64,000 nucleotides of DNA from Thinopyrum elongatum (taxonomy: Eukaryota > Streptophyta > Magnoliopsida > Poales > Poaceae), in the NCBI GenBank assembly GCA_011799875.1, contig CM022298.1, forward strand, positions 52,528,318-52,592,317. Reading direction: 5' to 3'. Position numbers and translations under genes: made by a program. Below the pieces are notes generated by a model, which saw only the letters and a program-made list of their open reading frames with translations, searched no databases and was not told where the DNA came from. Position 1 is the stretch's first letter; each line of letters begins with the position of its first letter. Shown piece by piece: positions 32,983 through 43,300 of this stretch.

Positions 32983-34889
32983 GTTTCTTTCTAGTTTCCT
33001 TTCCATGTTTATTTAGTAGTGCTATTAAAAGAAAACTCAAAAAGATTTCTCATTCTTCTTTTGCTTGTTGGGAGCTTTCCCGTGTAAATAGTTTTTCTCG
33101 TTCTTGTTTTTCTTTGTTCAGAAAAAAAACCAAAACTCCAAAAACATTTCAGTGTGTTTCTTTGAATTTCTTTTCTGTGGGTCGAGAGGGGAAGACCATG
33201 ATGAAAATGATGAGTGGCTCTCATATGCATTATTGTTGATCTAACAAAGAGCCCATATTACCTTGTCTTCTCCTTTGAATAAATGTTTGCAGATTCTAGC
33301 TTAGTCCAATGCATGTGCACTATTATTATTAACCACACCGTTCGGTCGTGCAAGTGAAAGGCAATAATGATGATATTTGATGAAATGATTGAGATGAGGA
33401 AAAGCTGGTATGAACTCGACCTATTTTGTTTTTGTAAATATGATTAGTTCATCATTCTTGATTCAGCCCATTATGAATGAAACATGTTTGCAATGACAAT
33501 TAGAGATTATAGTTACTCATGCCATGCTTAATTAGCTAGGAGTTTATAATGGTTTACCTTGCGTGCCAACATGCTTTTTAAATGGTTGTGATGTAGTATG
33601 ATAGGATGGTATCCTCCTTTGAATGATTCAAGTGGCTTGACTTGGCACATGTTCACACATGTAGTTGAAACAAAATCAACATAGCCTCCACGATATTTAT
33701 GTTCATGGTGATTTATATCCTACTCATGCTTGCACTCAATGTTAGTTAATCTCAATGCATGTTTATGACTGTTGTCTCTCTCTAGTTGGTCGCTCCTCAA
33801 TCTCTTGCTAGCCTTCACTTGTACTAAGCAGGAATACTGCTTGTGCATCCACTTCCATAAACCCAAAGTTGTTCCATATTAGTCCACCATACCTACCTAT
33901 ATGCGGTATTTACATGCCGTTGCATGTAAATTTGCATGTGCCAAACTCTAAACCTTCAAATGATAATCTGTTTTGTATGCCCGAATCGCTCATGTAGCTG
34001 GGGGCTGTTAGTATCTTCCATGCTAGGTGGGTTATTCTCACGATGAGTGGACTCCGCTCATCATTCACGAGAAAATGGCTGGTAATTGGGATGCCCAATT
34101 CCATGCTCAAATCAAATCAAAATATAACTTCAAACAAAACTCCCCCAGGATTGTTGTTAGTTGGACGGTACCCGTTGTTTCGGACTAGCCGTGGAATGTG
34201 CTTGTTGGTGGAGGGGGAGTATAAACTTTACCATTCTGTTTGGGAACCGCCTATAATGTATCTAGCATGGAAGATACCGAGATCTCTTGGTTGTTATGTT
34301 GAAAATGAAAGCATACCGCTCAAAATATTATTCATCTCTGTTTTAAAAGCTCGAGCTCTGGCACCTCTGCAAATCCCTGCTTCCCTCTGCGAAGGGCCTA
34401 TGTATTTACTTTTAGTAATGAGTCATCATTCTCTTATAAAAAGCACCAGTTAGAGAGCACCACTTTCATTCGTATGCATTATTATTAATTTATATTGAGT
34501 ATGACTGTGACTGGATCTCTTTTGCCATGAACTACAATGTCTAGTCAGTCCTTGATCTTCAGGGGTGCTTTGCATTTATGTTTTGCGGTCTCAGAAAGGA
34601 CTAGCGAGATACCATCTTGTTATATCATATCATGATTGTTTTGAAAAAGTGTTGTCATCCGAGATTTATTATTATTACTCGCTAGTTGATTATGCCATTG
34701 ATATGAGTAAATGTGAGACCTAAGTGTTATTCTGGATATGGTTAGTTCATAATCTTTGTTGAAAACTTGAATGGCTTTACATATTTGCAACAACAAGATC
34801 AAACAGAGTTTGTAAAAGTTTTTCTTTATCACTTTCAGTTTGTCAATTGAATTGCTTGAGGACAAGCAATGGGTTAAGCTTGGGGGAGT
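32983..34889 (+). other. Gypsy 3' non-coding region and polypurine tract
   Basis: No convincing ORF. Typical long A/T-rich 3' region of the Athila-related Triticeae elements. It ends at 'CAAGCAATGGGTTAAGC' and the PPT 'TTGGGGGAG' directly before the LTR. Confidence 0.75.
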
Positions 34890-35903
34890 TGATACGTCTC
34901 CATCGTATCTACTTTTCCAAACTCTTTTGCCCTTGTTTTGGACTCTAATTTGCATGATTTGAATGGAACTAACCCGGACTGACGTTGTTTTCAGCAGAAT
35001 TGCCTTGGTGTTATTTTTGTGCAGAAATAAAAGTTCTCGGAATGACCTGAAACTTCACGGAGAATATTTTTGGAATAAATAAAAAATATTGGCAAAAGAA
35101 TCAACCAGAGGGGACCCACTGGCTATCCACAAGGGTGGAGGGCGCACCCCCCAGGGCGCCCCCTGCCTTGTGGGTCCCCTGGACCTCCACCGAGCTCAAC
35201 TCCAACTCCATATATTCACTTTCGGGGAGAAAAAAAATCAGAGAGAAGGATTCATCGCGTTTTACGATACGGAGCCGCCGCCACCTCCTGTTCTTCATCG
35301 GGAGGGCAGATCTGGAGTCCGTTCGGGGCTCCAGAGAGGAGAAATCATCGCCATCATCATCACCAACCTTCCTCCATCACCAATTTCATGATGCTCACTG
35401 CTGTGCGTGAGTAATTCCATCGTAGGCTTGCTGGACGGTGATGGGTTGGATGAGATTTATCATGTAATCGAGTTAGTTTTGTTAGGGTTTGATCCCTAGT
35501 ATCCACAATGTTCTAAGATTGATGTTGCTATGAGTTTGCTATGCATAATGCTTGTCACTAGGGCCCGAGTGCCATGATTTCAGATCTGAACCTATTATGT
35601 TTTCATGAATATATTTGTGTTCTTGATCCTATCTTGCAAGTTGTAGATACCTATTACAAGTTATGATCCGCATACCCCAAGGTGACAATAATTGGGATTC
35701 TTTCCGGTGATTACCGTAGTTTGAGGAGTTCATGTATTCACTAAGTGCTAATGCTTTGGTCTGGTTCTCTATTAAAAGGAGGCCTTAATATCCCTTAGTT
35801 TCCATTAGGACCCCGCTGCCATGGGAGGGTAGGACAAAAGATGTCATGCAAGTTCTTTTCCATAAGAACGTATGACTATATTCGGAATACATGCCTACAT
35901 TAA
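34890..35903 (+). mobile_element. Gypsy 3' LTR, truncated
   Basis: The LTR starts TGATACGTCTCCATCGTATC immediately after the PPT. It contains the GC-rich hairpin (35127-35173), a TATA-like 'CCATATATTCAC' at 35208-35219 and a leader with 'CTGGACGGTGATGGG'. It stops after 'GGAATACATGCCTACATTA', where unrelated CACTA transposase sequence begins. No CA terminus or TSD is present, so the right part was deleted. Confidence 0.88.
35208..35219 (+). promoter_or_regulatory. Gypsy LTR TATA-like box
   Basis: 'CCATATATTCAC' about 35 bp after the GC-rich hairpin, at the U3/R border position. Confidence 0.5.
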
Positions 35904-36119
35904 AGCGCCACATAGTTCTTTTAGGGAAAAGAAACATTGTGGGAGTGGAGGACAAGACAGACATGTCAGAAGATTATGAAAAGTTTCATGAAATTGCTCC
36001 CTTCACAATGAATATTGACCCGAGCATCCAGTTAAATGATGAAGATTGTCCATAGTTACGGCGCAAAGGGACACACGCGAAGAAAAAGTTCTACACCCAA
36101 AGATTCCACTCTGGGATGT
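35904..36119 (+). pseudogene. CACTA (TNP2-type) transposase, C-terminal scrap
   Basis: The frame through 35924 reads 'LLGKRNIVGVEDKTDMSEDY' and then 'KFHEIAPF', characteristic of the very C-terminus of plant CACTA TNP2 transposases. It is interrupted by TAG at 36053-36055 and ends at TGA 36117-36119. All catalytic regions lie beyond the deletion. This scrap shows that the outer element once carried its own transposase upstream of the Transposase_24-like gene, on the same strand. Confidence 0.7.
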
Positions 36120-36283
36120 GACCGGCTTCACTATCATCACTTTCTTCTCTAGTGAGTTTCCGGATAGATATATCTGGAAAGTCCCACTTCGGACAAACCG
36201 GAGGGAATCTTTGTAATAGTTAGGGTACTTATGTGTTTTGGCATTTGAAATGCGAAGAAATATTATGTACAAACAAATATTAT

Positions 36284-37056
36284 GCAAAAACTGGATGCAC
36301 TTCATGTACAAAATGGACAATCTCTTTTGAAGTATCAGGGTTTCGGACGAAAACTCATCTGTTACAAACGCATTTCATTTTTTCAAACTTATTTCAACTC
36401 CAAACTTTTTGTGCGTTCAGTATGCACCATTCAAAGCCATGTCATCAATTTTCAACCCATTCTGACTTCATTTGCTATTTTTCATGCATTTACTGATTTT
36501 TTTAGCTAAACGACCCTGGAATTGAAAAGCACTACAAAATAAACTCTGAAAAGGTTGAAAGTTGGCATGGTATCATCATTTCACCCACATAGCATGTGCT
36601 AAAAAGTTGAGAGCGTTACGGCAAAAACTGGATGCACTTCGTGTACAAAATGGACAATCTCTTTTGAAGTATCAGGGTTTCGGATGAAAACTCATCTGTT
36701 ACAAACGCATTTCATTTTTTTAAACTTATTTCAACTCTAGACTTTTTGTGCGTTCAGTATGCACCATTCAAAGCCACGTCATCAATTTTCAACCCTTTCT
36801 GACTTCATTTGCTATTTTTCATGCATTTACTGATTTTTTTGAGCTAAATGACCCTGAAATTGAAAAGAACTACAAATGAACTCTGAAAAGGTTGAAAGTT
36901 GGCATGGTATCATCATTTCACCCACATAGCATGTGCTAAAAAGTTGAGAGGGTTACGGCAAAATCTGGATGCACTTCGTGTACAAAATGGACAATCTCTT
37001 TCCATGTATCAGGGTTTCGGACGAAAACTCGTCAGTTACAAAGGCATTTCATTTTT
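36284..37056 (+). repeat. 337-bp tandem repeats, 2.3 copies
   Basis: Units start with 'GCAAAA(A/T)CTGGATGCACTT' at 36284, 36621 and 36958, exactly 337 bp apart; the third is cut at about 37056. Identity between units 1 and 2 is very high. They lie between the transposase scrap and the second gene of the outer CACTA and contain no ORF. Confidence 0.95.
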
Positions 37057-37362
37057 TTAAATAACCTAAGAATTACCAAATTGAATATAATGATAAAACA
37101 CACTAATATTAAACAGCAGAAAAAAGGATCACTAAAAAATCTATTTTTAAAGTAAAGTTATTTACAAACTAGTGATTCACACAAATTTCAAATAATTCAA
37201 ATTTGAAAACTACTGGCACTGGCAGAAAGTTTATAATTTTTTTACCTAAAGCAAAAAGATTCACAAAGAAACTCTAAATAAAGCAAAAAACAACTCAGAA
37301 ACAAAAGAAAATAAATAAAGCAGAAAACAAAAAAAATGAAAAATAAGTAAATTAAAAAAAGC
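37057..37362 (+). other. AT-rich CACTA spacer
   Basis: A-rich, no gene or clear structure seen. Confidence 0.6.
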
Positions 37363-37490
37363 CCGCCTACTGGGCCACCACGGCCTGCATACGACTAGAA
37401 ACCCAACATCTAGTTGGGCTAGGATGCAGGCCCGCAAGGCCCAGTAGGCCCAACAGGGCAGCGCAGGTGCGTTAGGCCCAGAAGGCCTGC
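37363..37490. repeat. GC-rich nested inverted repeats
   Basis: 'CCTACTGGGCC' pairs with 'GGCCCAGTAGG', and 'GGCCTGCATACGACTAG' / 'CTAGGATGCAGGCC' flank 'AACCCAACATCTAGTTGGG', so two hairpins can form. These probably form part of the element's 5' subterminal or promoter region. Confidence 0.6.
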
Positions 37491-37604
37491 ATTAGAGAGG
37501 AGCTCGATGGAGAGGCTGCGCCGGGGCTTATAAACAGGTGCTGGCTCCTCTCAACTAGCGAGGTGGGACTAAACATCCACCGCGCCCCTCGCCTAGCAGC
37601 ACAC

Positions 37605-37800
37605 CACCTTTAGTCATGGTTGGTGGCTCCAACCGCGTCTAAAGGCCCCCCTTTAGTTGCTCCAACCGCGACTAAAGGCCCCCCTTTAGTCGCGGTTGGA
37701 GCCACCAACCGTGACTAAAGGCCTGCGCTTCCCGCCGCTTCGGCTGGCCAAAATTGACCTTTAGTCCCGGTTGGTGGCTCCAACCGGGACTAAGGGGGGG
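37605..37800. repeat. Outer CACTA subterminal repeats (upstream of second gene)
   Basis: Four to five copies of the motif TTTAGTCGCGGTTGGAGCC / TTTAGTCCCGGTTGGTGGC and their complements in both orientations. Subterminal repeats of this kind are the binding sites of CACTA-encoded TNPA-like proteins (known for En/Spm; inferred here). They end in a (G)12 run at 37795-37806. Confidence 0.8.
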
Positions 37801-37807
37801 GGGGGGC

Positions 37808-37822
37808 GCATATATATAGAGC
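37808..37822 (+). promoter_or_regulatory. TATA box of the outer CACTA gene
   Basis: 'GCATATATATAGAGCAC' follows directly on the subterminal repeats and precedes a C/T-rich 5' leader, a good core promoter for the gene on the plus strand. Confidence 0.65.
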
Positions 37823-38210
37823 ACTTGAAAATTTTCACATCTCTCTCTGCTTCTTCTCGACACCGCGTGACCACTACGACACAGAGGACGCCGCCAGGCT
37901 GCCGCCGTCGCCTGCCCCGACACTGTCTTGCCTCCCCCGACGCCGAAGCTCACGTCCGGCCTCCTCCCCGCGCGACGCGCCGCCGCCTGCGCGTCCTCCC
38001 TGTCTACGCCGCCCGCGCCTCCTCCCCGTGCAACGCGCCACCGCCCGCGCCTCCTCCCCGTCGACGCTGCCCGTGTCTCCTCCCCCGGTCGAGCCCCGTC
38101 GACGCCGCCCGCGCCCTCCTCCCCGATAGAGCCTCGCCGTCGCCTCACCCCGCTGTGAGCTCGCCGCCCCTTGATCTCCGGCGATTTTTAATAAATGGAT
38201 GAATAGAAAT
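37823..38210 (+). other. GC-rich 5' leader of the outer CACTA gene
   Basis: A pyrimidine- and CG-rich leader ('CCGCCCGCGCCTCCTCCCCG' recurs several times, 37990-38130). Frames are open by composition; no start codon or domain is convincing. Confidence 0.45.
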
Positions 38211-38738
38211 GTTAGGTTTTTTGTGTAGATGAATTAGTGTTGTTTCTTTGTGTACATGAATGCATGTTAGATGGATATAATTAGTGTTTAATTAGTATAG
38301 ATTTTTTTATATAATGTTGTTTTTCTGTTTTTTAATGGATGTATAAAAGTATGCTTAATTAGTGTTTCTTTTTTGTTTTTTAATTTTATATAATGTTGTA
38401 TATCATAGTATAGAAAAAATTTGCATATAAAAAAGTTGCATTGGAAAAAGTTGACCATATATATATTTGTTAGGTTTTTTGTGTAGATGAATTAGTGTAT
38501 TATGTAATTTTTTTTGTGTACATGAATGCATGTTAGATGGATATAATTAGTGTTTAATTAGTATAGATTTTTTTATATAATGTTGTTTTTTTTGTTTTTT
38601 AATGGATGTATAGAAGTATGCTTAATTAGTGTTTCTTTTTCTGTTTTTTAATTTTATATAATGTTGTATATCATAGTATAGAAAAAATTTGCATATAAAA
38701 AAGTTGCATAGGAAAAAGTTGACCATATATATATTTGT
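38211..38738 (+). repeat. 258-bp tandem duplication (2 copies)
   Basis: 'GTTAGGTTTTTTGTGTAGAT' starts unit 1 at 38211 and unit 2 at 38469. Units share almost every base through 'AAAAAGTTGACCATATATAT'. This AT-rich segment is probably an intron of the outer CACTA gene. Confidence 0.9.
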
Positions 38739-38889
38739 TAGAAGGACTATAAGTGGGAAATGTTTTGGAATTTTTTGAGAAAGGAATATTATTAGGGTAG
38801 TTATAACCTAGGAATGGAACATTATAATTGAAAAGAGGATATTGTGCTCAAAATTTCCTAATAAAATGACATTGCATATATAGGAATTT

Positions 38890-39352
38890 TTTCATAAGAA
38901 TTTGTTCTCGACGTCAATGATGCCTGGCCCGCATCCTCGTCGTTGACTCGTTCGCGACGACGTCCTGCTTCAGAGGCGCCTTGTCCGGGACTGGGCTCCG
39001 CCGGGCTGGCACTAGGAGGTGCTACCTTCAGGGGCGCGCAGCTTGGTGAGGAACCCGGCCCCGGGTCCCGTCGTCGACCCGGAGCTCCTTTGGTGGCGTT
39101 CGCGTGGGCCACTTTCGGTGCGGAGGCAGTCGGCCCCGCCGGAGGTGGTACGTTGCCGTGTCAGGGAGGAGGACGAGCACGTCTATCGCTACATGGTTGC
39201 GTTGGACGTCAGGTTCTCCAATACCTGGCAGGTTCTTCAGGGATCTCACCCAAGCTATGATCCTGTGATCGTTCCTTCTCTTTAGGTGTCCACCACCCGC
39301 GCCTCAGGAACCGCGAGTGAACTAGATTCTTCGATAATATTCAATCTGTATT
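38890..39352 (+). pseudogene. Decayed exon of an outer-CACTA protein
   Basis: The frame through 39019 reads 'VVDPELLWWRSRGPLSV', then 'EEDEHVYRYMVALDVRFSNT' and 'WQVLQGSHPSYDPVIVPSL', a segment I recognise as recurrent in predicted Triticeae transposon proteins, without known function. TAG at 39013-39015 and TAG at 39283-39285 lie in this frame; the frame nevertheless continues meaningfully to about 39352. It is probably an upstream exon of the gene at 39622-61388. Confidence 0.55.
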
Positions 39353-39361
39353 AGCTATAGT

Positions 39362-39490
39362 GATGTTTTATATATGATAATACTCGAGATGTATTCGAGA
39401 TTATATTCGATAATATTCGAGACGATGTATTCGAGATTATATTATTCGATAATATTCGAGACGATGTATTTGAGATTATATTCGATGATG
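39362..39490 (+). repeat. 'ATATTCGA(G/T)A' tandem repeats
   Basis: Units near 50 bp built from 'TTCGATAATATTCGAGACGA' and 'TGTATTCGAGATTATAT' repeat about 2.5 times in the putative intron before the ATG at 39622. Confidence 0.8.
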
Positions 39491-39675
39491 CATATTAATT
39501 ATCTAGATTATTCGAGATGGATATTATCTACTATGATTCAGTTTTTCCTTATTGATTGCAGGCATTCTAATTTGAATACTAAATTGTTTTATCTTTCTTC
39601 TGGATTAGTTAAATAAAAGCTATGGACAATACCGGCAGAGAAGGAGAAGAGACTATGTTCAACATCATACGCTCC

Positions 39676-39895
39676 CACTACTAGGGAAAAGCCTAGCAGT
39701 AGCGCGGTTTTTTTGGCCTACCAGTAGCGCGGGTGACCGCGCTACTGCTACGACGCTACAGCTAAAGGTTAGCAGTAGCGTTGGTTAACCCGCGCTACTG
39801 CTATATGCACTTAGTAGTAGCGCATCCTCCAGAAGGCACTACTAGTAATTACTAGTAGCGCATCTCACTGCCCGCGCTACTACTATTATTCCGTA
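39676..39895. repeat. Inner CACTA left terminus and subterminal repeats
   Basis: TIR at 39676-39691 (shares CACTACTAGGGAAAA with the right end) followed by five or more GCAGTAGCGCG / CGCGCTACTGC motifs. Confidence 0.92.
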
Positions 39896-39982
39896 TTCTA
39901 TTTCTTTTTTATTTTATGTCGTATTCATACACCTTTATACAAGTTTTCATACAGTAGCAATTTAGAGATTGTTTTTACATTA

Positions 39983-40140
39983 TAATGAGTTATTAAATCA
40001 CTAGGTGAAAGAACCACGGATTAGTTTCAAGTGGATGGATCCTAAGTGATCAAGTCATGGATTATCGTGACTTGATCACTTAGGATCCATCCACTTGAAA
40101 CTAATCCGCGGTTCTTTCACCCAATGATATAATAACTCAT
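39983..40140. repeat. Long near-perfect hairpin (about 74-bp arms, 10-bp loop)
   Basis: Left arm 39983-40057 and right arm 40068-40140 are inverted copies. The inner 40 bp ('CCTAAGTGATCAAGTCA' / 'TGACTTGATCACTTAGG' and onward) are perfect, and only about five mismatches occur in the outer part. The loop is TGGATTATCG. Not a terminal repeat of the element. A read-through transcript would form a stem suitable for Dicer-like processing; a tiny foldback insertion is the alternative. Confidence 0.92.
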
Positions 40141-40395
40141 CATCATCATCATCATCATCATATTAATATAAAAACTCTTGCATCATATCATCACCAACAA
40201 CACTAGCTAATAATCATCATAGTCATTACCACCAACACTATTTAATCATCATAGTCATAGTGTAGCTATCTAATCACCACCAACACTAGCTAATAATAAT
40301 CATCATAGTCATTACCACCAACACTAGCTATTTAATCATCATAGTCATAGTGTAGCACATCATCATCTTCAAACTCATTCTAGCTAGCTAATCAC
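40140..40395. repeat. (CAT)n and 'CACCAACACTAGCTAATAAT' repeats
   Basis: A (CAT)8 run at about 40140-40163 is followed by 3 to 4 units of 'CACCAACACTA', 'ATCATCATAGTCAT' and 'AGTGTAGC' at about 50-90 bp spacing. It lies downstream (3') of the minus-strand gene. Confidence 0.85.
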
Positions 40396-40397
40396 TC

Positions 40398-43300
40398 CTA
40401 CTGCTCTCTCTCAGGTAAAATAGCATAGAACATGTGTAGCACTCCTGCTTCATCATATTGGAGCATGCAGATGAACCTGTCTCCTAATTGTGGGCTGCGC
40501 TTCTGATTGCTGCCCCCTAGTACTTCTCTGCGATCCTTCACAATTTTGCTCCAGTCTTTGACTATTAAGACTTGCTCGCTTTTAGAAATCATGAATGCAC
40601 TCATGTGCAATGTAGGATGTCTTGGCCGTAAGCTAACCATTGCCATGCGACCTTTAGGCTCGATCCAATTGTGACACCCCCGGCTTAATCGTGCACTAAT
40701 CATACATGCAAATGCACACGATCAAGCCCAAGGACTCACGGGAAGATATCACAACACAACTCTAAAATCATAAATAAAGTCATACAAGCTTTATATTACA
40801 AGCCAGGGGCCTCGAGGGCTCGAATACATAAGCTTGCGTACAAGCGTCAGCGGAAGCATCAGATATCTGAGTACAGATATAAAAGATAACACAGAAAGGT
40901 CCTTCGAAGGCGGGTAAAAGAAAAACACTACGATCGAAAGGCGTAGGTCTCCTGCCTGGGACCCTCCGATCCTACTCCTGGTCGACGGCAAGCTCGTAGT
41001 AATAATCACCCACGGGGTAGTAGTAGCGATCGTCGGCGGGGCAGCTGTATCCGGGGCTCCGCCATCTGGCCGCGACAAACTGATATGGGGGAAAAGAAAG
41101 CAAAGCAACCGTGAGTACTCAGAAGTACTCAGCAAGCAAGGATCTACACTACATATGCAACATTATCAAAGGAAGGCTGTATATGTCGACTGGGCTGCAG
41201 AAATGCCAGAATAGAGAGGAAAGCCTAGTCCTATCGAAGACTAGCATCTTCAGCGGTCTTGCAGCATTAGAAGAGTGTAGATTAGTACCGTTTAAGGCAG
41301 TAGTATCGATAAGTCTCAACCTCACCCAGAGATCCTTTCTCGACTCCCTGCGAGAAAGCAATCCCAGAGCCATACAGTCATCAACCTCGCCCGGAGATCC
41401 CTTCTCGACTCCCTGCGAGAAGCAATCCCAGAGCCATAGTATACAATTCTAATTGTATCAATCGGGATACAACTCCGAGTGTCCGTTACCGAGGATCCGG
41501 CTATGCATAGATTAGTTCTTCCTTGTAGGGGTGCACCAACTTACCCACCACGCTCGATTAACTCCGGCCGGTCACACTTTTCTGGGTCATGCCCGGCCTC
41601 GGCCAAACGACACACCACAACCCTACCTACAGCTCAGCAGAGAGGTCCCCGCCGGTCTACATCCTAAGCGTGCCGGGCGAACCAGGCTCCACCCCTCAGG
41701 ATGGTGCTCGGCCCAGCCCGGCCGCAGTGCTGAACTGGACGTCTGACAGAGCTTTCGGCTTATGCATACGATGCAGAACGCCCATACTATGCCCACGTGG
41801 TGGTTAGTGCTATCGGGACAGAGGCCCACTCAGATCACTAATCCAAACCGTTATTACCTTGGGGGTGCGGTAACGAGCAGAGACTCACGATCGATGTGAC
41901 CCCGTCGCCTCGTCTCGAGGACTTGCGGCAAGGGCCAAGAATGCCCGGCCATGCCTCGTATCCATCAGTCGGGCACCATACAAGCAACCCGCCTTCACAT
42001 CACACGCGGGTACCCCTCAGGGTCGACCCGCCTTTCCAAGTAACAACAGTACAGTCCAAGTATCCATGTGTCCATAACATCAGGGGAATCCGAGGTATCA
42101 CCCTCGTTGGATTCCTACACGATGTATCCGTCAAGGTGAACTCGGAGGAATCACCCTCGCTGGGTTCACACTTGAGGTGTTGTACGACGGCGTCATTATC
42201 GAAAGCGGTGAAGGGGGAATCACCCTCGATGACCACAACCGAATAGCTACTCTACAGAGTTAACATCAGAAGTGCTACAAGAGGTTTCACCCTCGGCACT
42301 CGATAGTAACACTGCAGTGTCGTTACAACTAAGGGGGGGTGATGTGCGGTGCCGGGGCCTGGTCTTCAATCCCGTTGATCGGGTCTTCGGATAATCCAGC
42401 GGGGCAGTCGGGATAAGTGGGGTCACTGATAGGTCTCTACCCAACCTATACTAAGCAGTTTAGGATATGCAGGTAATTATCAACAGTAGGTTACAATAAA
42501 CAGGCTATGCATCACAATAGGTAAAGCAGTAGCAGCAGCAATTCTAATGCAAGCATGAGAAAATAGAATGGGCGATATCGGGATGATCAAAGGGGTGGGC
42601 TTGCCTGGTTGCTCGGCGGCAAAGGCAAGGTCGTCAGGGGTCGTCGATCTTCAGGGCATCATCAGCGATCTCGGGGTCTATCGGAATAGAAGAGGGGGAA
42701 GAAACAGTAAATACAAGCAAACAGATGCATGACAATACGATACGTGGTGCTAGGGGTGACCTATCGTAGTGCTACACGACATAGGTGAAGGGGGCATAAC
42801 ATCCGGGAAATTTTTCCCGAAGTTTGCATTTTCGGACAGGCGGACCGGAGGGGGAAGGTTCCATGTTCGCTATGCTAGGGACGCGTGACAGACGAGTGGA
42901 ACGCGTATTCGAATTCGTCTCGTCGTTCTGAGCAACTTTCATGTACAAAACTTTTTCATCCTAGTTACGGATTATTTTATGTGAAATTTTTAAAGATTTA
43001 ATCAATTTTTAGGATTTACTGGAATTTGGCTAAGTCTGAGAATTGCATCAGTTTTTTAAAACATCACTTAGCTGTTTTCCAGAGGCTATAGTTAGTGTTC
43101 TGTACACCCTATGAATTAGTGCCTTATATCAAATCTGAGCACTTGCTGTGATCTATATGACAGTATCAAGTCCATCTTTGTTAGTGTCCATTTGTTTATT
43201 CAAATCTTTGTCTAAAAAATGCTACTGCAGTATCTCTGTTTTCTAGCTTTTCAATTAACAGAACATAGCCCTTTTGTCATTTTCATAGGATTTAATCCGT

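Noticed and set aside
36284..37056. CRISPR-like or satellite array
   Set aside because: Only 2.3 long units without unique spacers, inside a plant CACTA element; CRISPR does not apply.
37672..38202. GC-rich ORFs on both strands in the outer CACTA leader
   Set aside because: They overlap the subterminal repeats, TATA box and leader; no homologous product recognised.
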